NCBI GenBank assembly: GCA_002914845.1
Contig: JXTC01000291.1
Location: 308,181-372,180, forward strand
Reading direction: 5' to 3'
DNA from: Trema orientale
Taxonomy: Eukaryota > Streptophyta > Magnoliopsida > Rosales > Cannabaceae
DNA length: 64,000 nt
Shown: positions 1 through 9,884 of the stretch, in pieces
How the letters are laid out: each line of letters opens with the position of its first letter
How positions within the stretch are numbered: position 1 is the first letter of the stretch
The notes under the pieces: model-generated
What the model was told of the DNA's origin: nothing
The model's input: only the letters and a program-made list of their open reading frames with translations
The model's database searches: none
Program-made: the position numbers and the translations under genes

Positions 1-70
1 GAAGAAGAAGAAGAATAAGAATGTTTTAACCTTATTCGGATCGCATCAACCCAAGAATGAAACACAGCTC

Positions 71-80
71 TATTTATAGA
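71..80 (-). promoter_or_regulatory. TATA box of a minus-strand gene lying left of the window
   Basis: On the minus strand the sequence reads TCTATAAATAGAGC, a near-ideal plant TATA box. About 30 bases downstream, transcription would start near position 40 and run off the left edge through a TTC-rich leader (positions 1-20), typical of a plant 5' UTR. The coding region is outside the window, so the product is unknown. Confidence 0.6.
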
Positions 81-280
81 AATTGAAATTGGTGCCACAA
101 TTCTGTTACTTTTTTTCTTCTTTTCTTTTTTCTTTCTTTCTTTTCTTTCTTTTTTTCTTTTTTGGGCAAAAATAAAAATAAAAATACAAAAATTAAAAGG
201 GAAGAATTGAATTGGTTGATATAATAGGTGGATGGATTGGAGAACGAAACGAAGGGAAGGGAAGGGAAGAGAGGCTAAAG

Positions 281-297
281 CACGTGAGGCAACGTGG
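281..297. promoter_or_regulatory. G-box and ACGT core upstream of the left-edge promoter
   Basis: A palindromic G-box CACGTG lies at 281-286, followed by a second ACGT core (AACGTGGC) at 291-298. Both sit about 200 bases upstream of the minus-strand TATA box, the usual distance for bZIP/bHLH sites in plant promoters. Paired ACGT elements are known to give ABA or light response in other promoters; that role here is inference. Confidence 0.5.
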
Positions 298-564
298 CGC
301 GATTTCGTGAGCTGTGATTTTCAGTTTCGCGATACCCCTAGACACAGTTAGCATCTCCGCTCCAGATTCTGCCCTTTTCCGGGACTATGTTAAATGACGG
401 AAATGCCCTTGGACTTTTTAATCCCCCAACACTTTCATTCTAATCTTTGTCCTTTTCACTCACCGCCCCAAACCCAATCCAACCCGATCCCATGTATGGG
501 GGATGGATTGTGGAAGCTTCATCTTGGACTTCTTTTTTCGATTTAAATCTTCTAATTTCATGTT

Positions 565-721
565 TTTTTTTTTTAAAAAAAGTAGAGCTTAACTAATGAC
601 CACCACTTACTACAAATTAAAGGAAAATGACACACAAACTATCAAGGTTTGAACCCCTGACCCCCCAAACACACACACACAACCCTCAAACCTTGGACCA
701 ACTGAGCTAGTCCCAGTTGGC
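565..721 (-). mobile_element. tRNA-derived SINE, full length, copy 1
   Basis: Read on the minus strand, the element starts with a tRNA-like head carrying an A box (TAGCTCAGTTGG) and a B box (GGGTTCAAACC), and ends in a poly-A tail (plus strand T run at 565-574). It is flanked by a perfect 18-base target-site duplication, ATCTTCTAATTTCATGTT, at 547-564 and 722-739. Two further copies of the family lie near 36.3 kb and 48.9 kb. The perfect duplication suggests a fairly recent insertion. Confidence 0.85.
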
Positions 722-1112
722 ATCTTCTAATTTCATGTTAGGAAACCTATGGGCCAAATTTGACCCTAATTAATTGTAGAATATTTAGTTCTTTGGAAAA
801 AAATGGTACACCAATTTGGCAAGTTTAGCGTCCTACTCCTAATATTTACATAGACCAATAGAATTAACTCATATTATAGATATGGTAACCACTAACTACT
901 TAGTCATTGTTTAAATATTATTATTTTAATTTGAAAATGTAATATGATATTGCGTAAATTTACTAGTTTGTTTGACTTAAAATTGAGATACTGAATTTAG
1001 ATGAGAAATTTGATTTCCTTCTTGTGTAGGACATCCAAATATTAATGACAACCAAAATTTTACAAAGCTAATATGAAAAAATAATGGATGAATGATGTGA
1101 CATTTTTAATAA

Positions 1113-1313
1113 GGATAACATTACATATCCCAATTTTTGTACCAAATTTTTTGTACCAATACATCTGCCATATAAGTTGTCATCATTTAATTGGTATGTT
1201 AAAATTTACTATAAATAGATTAAATATTATCACCAATTAAGTGATGACAAATCATATGTCACATGTATTGGTATTAAAAATTTAGTACAAAAGTTAGTGC
1301 TCAAGTATTACCC
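1113..1313. mobile_element. Mutator-like MITE with 9-bp target duplication
   Basis: A 201-bp fold-back element. Its ends read GGATAACATTAC on the left and, reverse complemented, GGGTAATACTTG on the right, followed by longer inverted similarity around TTTGTACCAAAT and ACCAATACAT. A perfect 9-base duplication TTTTAATAA flanks it (1104-1112 and 1314-1322), which fits the Mutator superfamily. A related copy lies at about 15.4-15.6 kb. Confidence 0.75.
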
Positions 1314-2036
1314 TTTTAATAATTATTTTAAGGTGGGACAACACTATTCGAGTAACAAGCTAGGGTCCTGATTGCATCGTTACTTGTAAATGTTAAATTC
1401 TGAAATGTGAAGTCCAAATGTTATCGGAATTGAATATTTTAATGCTAAGCAACGTTCTTGACTCACCCATTTTAAAAGTAAAAAAATGGAAGGAAAAAAA
1501 AAAAGATAAATAAACAATGCTCTTTCAAACTTTGGCTGAAAATCCTTGATCACTAATGCACTATACTATGTGGCAGATGAGATGACTCCTTTTGAATATA
1601 CATGACATATAGTTTTCTTTTGATGGAACATGTTATTGTTACTCGAATTTTTCAAAATCATAGTATTAAAATAAAGGTTTGAACTTTATAGTTTTCATAT
1701 TCAAAGGACAACACAAAAGGAGGGGGAGTTTGATTTACACCCAAAGAGGAATATGTACGCAACATAAACGAATATATTCCTTCGTTTTATTTATTTTTTT
1801 TTTTTTTTGAGGGAACCTTCGTTTTATTTTTAGTCCTTATAGTGACATGCTAAGATTCAAGAATAAATTCTATATTCATGTTAAAAAAAAAAAACTTATC
1901 AATCATTAAAAATTTGATTCGCCTTTTTGAAGCAATAATTTACACTCAAAAAGATAAAAATCATAGTAAAATGGAATTTTTCTAATGGAGAGTGGTGGGC
2001 CTTGCTATCTTTTAGGCTACTTAAGGTTGAGGACGC

Positions 2037-2075
2037 TTTCCTCAAACAAAAAAAAAAACAAAAAAAAAAAAAAAG
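2037..2075 (+). mobile_element. tiny A-rich retroposed insertion with target duplication
   Basis: A 39-base stretch made almost only of A runs sits between two copies of GGTTGAGGACGC (2025-2036 and 2076-2087). A poly-A insert flanked by a 12-base direct repeat is the mark of target-primed retroposition that copied little more than the tail. Slippage within a local duplication is the alternative. Confidence 0.5.
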
Positions 2076-2174
2076 GGTTGAGGACGCGTGTTGCTGAGCC
2101 AAAAAGAGAGAATTTTCCCGTTATTTGAAGTGGACGCCTAAAACACGTAAGTGCAAATACTTTAATTGTATTAG

Positions 2175-2357
2175 GTAAAAATAAAGTTTTTGATTCTCTT
2201 TTTGCCAATGTACAAGAACTCAAGAAGATGAACAAAAATATATGGTCTTAAAAACGATAAGATTAAGTAAAAATAAAGTTTTTGATTCTCTTTTTGCCAA
2301 TGTACAAGAACTCAAGAAGATGAACAAAAATATATGGTCTTAAAAACGATAAGATTG
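2175..2357. repeat. near-perfect 92-bp tandem duplication
   Basis: The segment beginning GTAAAAATAAAGTTTTTG at 2175 repeats at 2267 with almost no differences, to about 2357. The close match implies a recent duplication, or an assembly artefact. No coding content. Confidence 0.85.
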
Positions 2358-3487
2358 GTCATCCTCATCTAAAGCCTATAAAGGGCGTCAATAAAATTCC
2401 AAGAACAAAAAAAGTTGTCACTAAAAAGGAAAAAATAAAAAAGCAATAAAGAGTATTTAGCATATATATATATATATATCAAATTTCCCCTTTTTTTCTT
2501 TTGTTGATTTTCTAGCATTATATATGTATGTATATATATATTTTGAAGGAATTATATGTATACATAGACGTATATTATATCATTTCGAATACACATTACA
2601 TGGCATGTGATATAGTACAAAACAAGCAAAGAGTCATGTATTGACTTGTTTTGGTGACCAAAATTACAGCTAAAAAAGAGGTTGTTAAGACTAGAAGATA
2701 TTATTGTCAATTCCGCTTAAAATTTCAACTAGGTTGCTTAGAAAAGCCATCGAATACAGTATATACATTCCCCCTCCTCCAAAAAAAAAAAAAAAGGTAA
2801 AAAGCAACCAATGACATGTGTATAATTGTTGAAAGCTAATATGTACACGTGGAGAGCAAGCCTTAAATAGTCGGTAGCATTAGTATTTGGTTAATTTATT
2901 AAGAATAATCAAATACAAATTAGTTGGTTTTTGGTTTTACTAAAAGGACAAATATTGGGTTGTCTTTGCATCATCAATAGTACATTTACAACTGTTTCTC
3001 TCTTAGTAGTATCAGTGGAATTAGATGGTGTGTTAAATAAATTGGTCCCGTTGTCACAAAAACAAAACATAAAAACAATTATTAGTCCAGATCACTTAAG
3101 GCTCAAGCCTCTTTTATTTATTTAATTTAATCTTTTTTTTTTCTGACAGAAAGAGCCTAGGAAAAACTCTCTTTTGTTATGTGTAATGATTATGAATGCT
3201 CTGTCGAGTGTTTGTTCTTTAATCTTTATTCATAAATTAATTATTTTGTCAGACTCGGAAGGATAATCCGTGTGCTGTCAGTAATGAGCAATTGGTCGTA
3301 TCTCTTGGGCTCTTATGCATCCTTATATATTCGGGTATAGAAATATAGTACGCCAAAAAGAATGGGAAGATCGAAATTTTAAGACGTTCTGATTTTTCCC
3401 ATGAACACTATTAATCATCTTATGGTTGCCCAATAATTACGTGACGATCACATCATGGTATTAGGGTAGATAAGCATGTCATACTTG

Positions 3488-3602
3488 GGACAAAGTGAGT
3501 TGGCTCAAATGATAAAAATATCTATTGTGTAGGATCTAGATACTGAGTTCGAGTCACATCGAAAGTAGATGTGAAATCATTTGATCCACCAAATAAAAAA
3601 AA
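3488..3602 (+). mobile_element. short tRNA-derived SINE, second family
   Basis: A 115-bp element with an A-box-like GTTGGCTCAAATGATA, a B-box-like GAGTTCGAGTCACA and an A-rich tail. It is flanked by ATGTCATACTTG (3476-3487) and ATGTCGTACTTG (3603-3614), a 12-base duplication with one difference. The B-box region resembles that of the SINE at 25.4 kb. Confidence 0.7.
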
Positions 3603-3738
3603 ATGTCGTACTTGTGATCACCCACTCTAAAAGTTGAAATATTTTCTAAATCGGAAAAGTTTCAATCACTTGTCAAAGTAACCATATGGTATCTAATTTG
3701 CCCAATAAAATTAGGCATGTCTTATATTATCTTCAGTT

Positions 3739-4016
3739 TATACTTCACATAGGTGAGAAAAGAACCTAGGTGGTCTAATACCATTCTTTTGGCATGTTTA
3801 GGATACATTTGGTATAAAATTCGAATCTTATAATCTAAAAACAGTTTTTATGTAGAAAGTTTGAAGGATAAATGTCACTTTACATAGGTGAGAAAAGAAG
3901 TTGGATGGTCTAATACCACTCTTTTGGCATGTTTAGGACACATTTGGTATATGATTTGAATCCTATTTTTCAAATCCAGAAACAGTTTTCATGTAGAAAG
4001 TTGGAAAGATAAATGT
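3739..4016. repeat. 135-bp tandem duplication containing MITE-like sequence
   Basis: The segment around CATAGGTGAGAAAAGAA (3748) repeats at 3883, a period of 135. Each unit contains a diverged relative of the MITE at 4.9 kb (ATTTGGTAT, GAATCCTAT, AAAAACAGTTTT, GTAGAAAGTTT). The units differ at several positions, so the duplication is older than the one at 2.2 kb. Confidence 0.7.
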
Positions 4017-4876
4017 CGAACAAAACATTTATCTTACCAAAGGCACTGGTGTAGTATTTGACAAATAATCTATGGCGATCAAATCAATAGTAAGACCAAA
4101 GGCAAAACCAAATTAACCAATAAAATAATAGAAAAAGTGGAAGTTTTACAAGATCAGAGAATTTCTAGAAAGTGTACAGCGGCTTATCTTACCTCTTGGT
4201 AAGTGAGGTATATAGTAGCAATTTAGTGGTCATGCTGGGTGTCTAGGACCCTGCCACTCGCTCATGCATGACTTGAGCCACATGTCTGTGTATGACTAGG
4301 TTAACTTGTGCCTATATGTGTATGGGACAACTTGCAATGCCTAAATGCCGCAGGGCCCATCGACAGAACTCACTAATATTGGCCAGCAGGTGTCCATAAT
4401 GCCTCACTCGCGAATGAGTAGTGGTTTGTCGAGACTCTTGGGGATGAGCAAGTTATTATTATTTCATCTGTGGGTGACCACCTCCTTTTATTTAGTAGGT
4501 GATGAATAAGATCTCCAATTAGCAGGTGATGTTCATCTTACGTAGAAGGTGGTGACCACACTTTAGGCATGGTTTACTGTTAGCAGGTAGTGACTACCCT
4601 TTAAGTGTGATCAACACTTAATCAGTAATAACCAGTCCCCATAAGTAAAAGCGATCTTCGCTTTTTGGTCATATTTGTCCAATCACTTTTATTTAATAGA
4701 TGGTGAACAATCCCTTAAATGTTGCTGTCAATTTTTATAAGTACTGTCTAGCCCTCAGGTGTGTCCGACCACTCTTTGTGCTTTCGTCGGAGGTGGTGTA
4801 TTCTCATTATTGAGTAGAAAGTATATCCAACAAACATATTTCATGCATCACTATTTTTTTTCTTCAAAGAAACTTA

Positions 4877-5014
4877 GGGCGCGTTTGGTATAGGATTCGA
4901 ATCCTATTCTTCAAATTCAGAAACAACTTTTACGCATTTATCCTTCCAACTTTCTATATAAATGCTGTTTCTAGATTTGAAAAATAGGATTCGAATATTG
5001 TACCAAACGCGCTC
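4877..5014. mobile_element. Tourist-like (PIF/Harbinger) MITE
   Basis: A 138-bp element with terminal inverted repeats GGGCGCGTTTGGTA and, reverse complemented, GAGCGCGTTTGGTA. TTA lies directly outside both ends (4874-4876, 5015-5017), the standard PIF/Harbinger target duplication. The inner inverted repeat around GGATTCGAAT extends the fold-back. Diverged relatives lie at 3.8-4.0 kb. Confidence 0.75.
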
Positions 5015-5268
5015 TTAGTAACTTATCGACTTTTTGTTGTTTGTAAAGTCAGTATAATCCCTAAACTTCACAAATTTCTTCATGAGGTGAGTTTCATAGT
5101 TGTGCATACAGAACATGATAGTTACTGAAATACAAAAACAATTATTCTTTTTGGTTGGAATATATAAAAAGTGGTAATTCTCTACTTAGTGCGGTACGCC
5201 GTCTTAAAAATTTTGGACTTGGTAAGAGCAATTTGGATTAAAATGATTTTTTTAGGACTATTTATCCA

Positions 5269-5270
<2 letters not shown>

Positions 5271-5338
<68 letters not shown>
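5271..5338. repeat. (AT)n microsatellite, about 68 bp
   Basis: An uninterrupted AT dinucleotide run. It should be highly variable in length and hard to sequence. Confidence 0.95.
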
Positions 5339-5342
<4 letters not shown>

Positions 5343-5693
5343 GATTAATGAGAAAGTTATATCATTGGGAAACTCCCAAATTTGTCCAATTGGGAAGTCT
5401 ACGGGTCTAGGAGTATTCTTCAGATGTAAATGACATTTTTAGGTCTACAATTTTTGTAATATTAATCATAAAAGTTATGATATTCCTGGACCTTTATGAT
5501 AGATAGTTATAAAAGTTATAGCATTTGCGATCCTTCTTAATGATATTTGTGACCTCTGTGACTCTGCCATAAAAGTCGAAACTTTTATGACCAGTCATAA
5601 AAAAGTCAAACTTGAAATAGTTTGTAAAAAAAGTTATTTTGGACCAAATTATTCATACCCAAGCGCAAATTCCTGTCCATTTTCGTGGAAAAT

Positions 5694-5703
5694 TTGGGCC
5701 CAA
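5694..5703. promoter_or_regulatory. site II-type TGGGCC element
   Basis: The palindrome TTGGGCCCAA lies about 175 bases before the start codon of the pseudouridine synthase. TGGGCC/T (site II) motifs bind TCP factors and are common in plant promoters of housekeeping and mitochondrial genes. The role here is inferred from position. Confidence 0.5.
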
Positions 5704-5867
5704 CTCAAATTAGGCTTGGCCAACATTATTTTCCAGCCCAAGTAATCACAACGCCTTGTTTGGTTGTCCCCCAAAAAAAAAAGAGAAAAAAAAAAAACTC
5801 TCTTTGTTCCCACTTTTTCCGTGTTTAGAACAGAGCAGAGAGCTCACTTGACGCTACGAGCGCTTTC

Positions 5868-5873
5868 ATGTAG
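5868..5873 (+). promoter_or_regulatory. start-stop uORF (ATG-TAG)
   Basis: ATGTAG, a start codon followed at once by a stop, ends four bases before the ATG at 5878 of the pseudouridine synthase. If the transcript begins upstream, scanning ribosomes would meet it first. Start-stop uORFs are known to stall ribosomes in plants (for example upstream of NIP5;1 in response to boron); an effect here is inference. Confidence 0.4.
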
Positions 5874-5877
5874 AAGA

Positions 5878-8281
5878 ATGTGGAGAACTCTCCAGAATCG
5901 AAGTCTCTGGGTTGGTACAACGAGACAATATTCCAGAATCCGTCCACCACCGCCTGCTGGGGCCCAGCCCGTTATCCGAGTGTCCAACAACATAGCCCAG
6001 TTGGGCGGCCCAAAAGAAGGCCCAAAGCCGCGGCAGCTCCTCTCTCTGCCTCCGTTCCCCGGACTCCCTTTGCCGGGAAAGAACTCGCTCACCGTTCCCG
6101 GACGACCGCCACATGTCACCGCCATTAGTTGGGTCAAGTATTACTTTGATGAGGTCCATGACAGTGCCGTACAGTCTCATTTCAACAAGGGTCTTGTGAG
6201 TAGTATATCTATATCTTTCATTTTTATACTATGTATTCGTTGAAAAAGATTTAAGATTTTGACATGGAATATTGGGTTTTTAATGGAGAGTTGTGTTTGC
6301 CCAGATGAGTTTTTTTTGGATAATTGGTGTGATTTTTGGATAATTGCTGTGAATTTGTTGTATATGTATTGGGTTGTGCTTATGTTTCTTTTCTACTTAT
6401 TTCCTTGTAAAGATTATGATTTTATTTGGAATATTAGGTCTTTAATGGAGAATTTTGTTTGCCCAGATGACGTTTTTGGATAATTGTTGGGTATATGTAT
6501 TGGGTTATTCTTGTTTTCATTTATATCGTATAATTAATCCCTTGAAAATATTATGATTTTATTCGGAGAGAACTAGGAGCACTCTCTTTCACTGCTTGAC
6601 CCTCATATTATGATATATTAAATGTAAAAGCGTAGTGGTCTCACATGTTAGTAAGTGAGACATGAGATTGGATTTAGCATTCCTCTCATTTGGAATATTG
6701 GGTTTTTAGTGGAGGATTGTGTTTGCCCAGATTGGTTTTCCGATAATTGTTGTGAATTTTGGTTTATACGTATTGGATTATGCTCTTTTTTTTTTTTTTT
6801 TTAATTGGTTTCGAATTTTTGGTTCTAGGTCCAGACAAAATGCTCAAGTTTTGGTGACACATCGAGTGAAAAGAAAGAGAAAACAAAACCCATGAGGAAG
6901 GTAGTGATGTTATCACATTGTTTTAACTTTTTTTTTTTAAATATGTTTGGTCTGTTTTATTTTTCATTTGGGTTTAATTAATCTACAATACTACAGATGT
7001 GAACTACAGATACAGCCCAATGAGGTCATGGAAAAAGGAACCAGAGTTTATATACCTGTGTCCGTTGCGGAGAGTAGGATTTCCAGGAGATTTGATACTA
7101 TACCAAGTGGAACACTATACCCAAATGCTGATGAGATAGCCTACTTGCAAAGACTTGTTCACTACAAGGCATGTCTTAGCTCGCCTCTCTTTCTCTCTAT
7201 CTCTCTCTGTTTTTAATGCATTTTAAGTGATTATGGTGGTTCCCTTTCCTTGAGGAATTTCAGGACTCTGCTATACTTGTTTTGAACAAGCCTCCAAGAC
7301 TGCCAGTCAAGGTAAGAAATTATCGAATGATATTCTCAGCAGTCAGCGGCATTTAAATGTGGCACATTGTTTAAAATGACTCTGGATTTCTTATTAGGGA
7401 CATCTGCCGGTTCATAACAGCATGGACGCGCTGGCGGCTGCAGCATTATCTTATGATTATGATGAAGGCCCTAAGTTGGTAAGTGATTTCAGTTTGGTTT
7501 TTTTAACACTGATAAAATTGTTTAGACTTTAGAACCAGAATTTTGGCCTTTTATTGTATCTTCCTTCCTGTAGAAATCAAGTCTTTTATCTCGGACTTGA
7601 ACTAATTCCATTTTCTAATGCATTTTGCTTATCTAAATTGATATTTCTCTTCAGAATCATTTGGTTCTCAACTGGTTTTCTTTTTTATCAGGTTCATCGT
7701 CTTGATAGAGAGAGCAGTGGCCTCCTCTTAATGGGAAGAACGAAGGAAGGCATAAGCCATCTTGAGTGGCTATTCAGCGATGCCAAAGTGAAATCCTCTT
7801 GTAAGGTATCCAGCATTTGACGCAAATGGCAGCATGATTTCTAAAATTACGATGTATATTGGTTGTTTGCTTTTTAGTTTACGACTGATATGCTTAATGG
7901 CCAATATTAGGCTTGGAATGAAGCATGTGAAGCAACATATCAGAGGTACTGGGCGTTAGTCATAGGCTCTCCCAAGGAAAAAGAAGGCTTAATTTGTGCT
8001 TCTCTTTCTAAGGTTCGTTAGCCCTCTTAACAACATTACTATGTATAGAATTTAAATCTGTATCGGAGACATATGTGATTTTATTTCTTTGGTTACTGAT
8101 CGCAGGTGCTTCTTAATGATGGGAAGACAGAGAGGGTTATCTTAGCTCATCAATCAGGTTTTGAAGCTTCTCAAGAAGCCATAACTGAATATCGTGTGCT
8201 TGGTCCAATGATAAATGGATGCTCATGGCTTGAGCTGCGTCCACTTACTAGTCGAAAGCATCAGGTACAGTGTCTAGCCTG

Positions 8282-8325
<44 letters not shown>

Positions 8326-9079
8326 CCACACACACACATGTACACACACACACAAGAGGTAAAAAAGACTGGTGTTTATTGAAGTTTCCTTAGTATCTGT
8401 ATAACCCACTTAGATATTTTGACTTTTTCTACCTGAAGTTTTTCAGAACTCTTTATACACAAAAAACTGACATGTTTTTCATAAATCTTCTTAGTTGTGC
8501 AGAGTCGTACAACTAAAACAATTGATAATTCTGTATTTATTGGAAGGACCAACATGGTGAAACCATATTTTGCAGACATTATAGCTAAAATCCTCTACAA
8601 TCTATGTGTGAGCCTAGAAAATTTTTGAATTATATTGTTCTTTTTGCCTCTGAGTAACTGGGTGTCAAGCTATTACTGATTTCAATTCTTCCATCTTTGT
8701 AAAGCTCCGTGTCCATTGTGCTGAAGCTCTTGGCACCCCAATCGTGGGTGACTATAAATATGGGTGGTTTGTGCACCGAAGATGGAAACAAATGCCTCGA
8801 GTCGATATTGAGCCGACTACCGGGAAACCCTACAAATTGCGTAGGCCAGAAGGGCTTGATGTTCAGAAGGGAAGTGTTCTGTCGAAGGTACCTTTACTGC
8901 ATCTGCACTGTAGAGAGCTTGTACTTCCCAACATTGCTAAATTCCTTCGGGTTTTGGATAGAAAATCAGAGAAGCAGGACCCTGCACTTAGCTCAAAGCC
9001 AGATCTCCTTCGGTTTGTGGCATCAATGCCTTCACACATGAAAATTAGTTGGAATCTTATGTCATCTTATTTAGTATAA
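5878..9079 (+). CDS. RNA pseudouridine synthase, RluA family, mitochondrial type
   Basis: Eight coding exons: 5878-6195, 7010-7168, 7264-7311, 7398-7478, 7692-7805, 7911-8012, 8106-8264, 8705-9079; 451 aa. Every junction falls between codons. The enzyme converts uridine to pseudouridine in structured RNA. The RluA catalytic motif HRLDRESSG is present, with the active Asp at residue 207; downstream are the HQLRVHCAEALGTPIVGD and LRPLTSRKHQ segments that close the RluA fold. Residues 1-20 (MWRTLQNRSLWVGTTRQYS) are basic and lack acidic residues, and RQYS resembles a mitochondrial cleavage site. The sequence matches Arabidopsis RNA pseudouridine synthase 3 (At1g78910) or its relative PUS4 as I remember them. 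The start is the first in-frame ATG, six bases after a start-stop uORF. Intron 2 (7169-7263) begins with GC instead of GT (AAG|GCATGT). The gene is convergent with the next one. Confidence 0.92.
6266..6785 (+). repeat. intronic triplication, third unit interrupted by a MITE
   Basis: Within intron 1 of the pseudouridine synthase, a unit beginning GGAATATTGGGTTTTTAATG and containing GTTTGCCCAGAT and GGATAATTG occurs at 6266, 6428 and 6692. The first spacing is 162. The second is longer because a MITE (about 6568-6688) interrupts the sequence: the second copy reads GATTTTATTTGGAATATT without a break, while before the third copy the same words are split. The units have diverged. Confidence 0.7.
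6568..6688. mobile_element. small MITE in intron 1
   Basis: About 120 bp. It begins GAACTAGGAGCACTCTCTTTCACTGC and ends around GGATTTAGCATTCCTCTC, with inverted similarity between the ends (AGCACTCTC-like word against GCATTCCTCTC) and an inner TGCTTGAC. It resembles the element in intron 11 of the neighbouring gene at 10.06-10.2 kb. Its insertion point is defined by the uninterrupted copy of the host repeat. Confidence 0.5.
8287..8356. repeat. (CT)n followed by (CA)n microsatellite
   Basis: A CT dinucleotide tract (about 8287-8321) and a CA-rich tract (about 8326-8355) lie in intron 7 of the pseudouridine synthase, just after its donor site. Open reading through it is low complexity and not coding. 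Confidence 0.9.
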
Positions 9080-9884
9080 GATTGCAAGACTGCTTTTTAG
9101 AGAGCGTTATTCTCGTATCTTTATGAACGATTTCCAACATCTACAGGATAGAATCGTATTTTGTACCTGAGTCTGAACTGTTGGGATGAAGGCTGAATTG
9201 AGTCAAACATTTGTAACTATTGCAGTTTTGTAAGTTGGTTGGCATATGTAACTGTAACAATTTTGTAAATTGGTTGGCACATTGAGGGAATGAATTTTAT
9301 TAGTGCATAGTTATGGCATTTCCATGAGTAGAAAGATCTTGTCAGCACGAACCCTCTTCTTGCCAAATAATTCAACGTACCAAATGGTTCTTTATGCGAG
9401 AACTTATTTGCAAAAATGGGAAATCCTTCGGTTCTGGTGTTGATGGTTAATAGAGAAGGGAATGATATATTCGCCGTTTGTCATATGAATCACATCATTC
9501 ATACTTGAAAGAATAGGCAGAGTTATTAATATAATTGGATTTCTTCGTACAACTCTATGGAAGAGGTGATGAACTGATGTGATTTCTGTTATCCAAATTT
9601 ACATTAGAATCATTTTGTGCTTCAAATTCTTAGTTACTAAGAGCCACTGGGACATTTTTGGGCTCAAAGATGAACAAAGCACCTATCCTAATAAACAGTG
9701 TCAGCGTCCTCCTCTCTGAATATCATGCCTAGAATTTCTTCCAGAGGTATTGGTGGTGATTTTCAAACGCCTCAAGAGACATTTCAGCATTGCTTAGTAG
9801 AGTGGAAATTTTTGCCCACTCTTTGATTGCTCCAACCAAAAAGATCCTTTTTTTACAAGTAAATGATGCAAAAGACATTTGATT
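9080..9884. other. gap between two convergent genes
   Basis: This holds the 3' UTRs of the two convergent genes. TTTGTAA words at about 9210-9270 lie in a short imperfect repeat (TTTGTAAGTTGGTTGGCA / TTTGTAAATTGGTTGGCA). No further gene is seen. Confidence 0.6.

Larger units (their letters stand above)
1..5690. other. intergenic region with repeats, no gene seen
   Basis: Apart from the promoter at the left edge, no coding gene is visible. The open frames here are short and low in complexity. The region holds two SINEs, two MITEs, two tandem duplications, a small A-rich insertion and an AT microsatellite, listed separately. From about 4,440 to 4,620 a loose, decayed repeat built around AGGTGGTGACCAC-like words recurs several times. 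I see nothing recognisable in the remaining stretches (about 750-1,100, 1,330-2,020, 2,360-3,470, 5,020-5,270). Confidence 0.7.
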
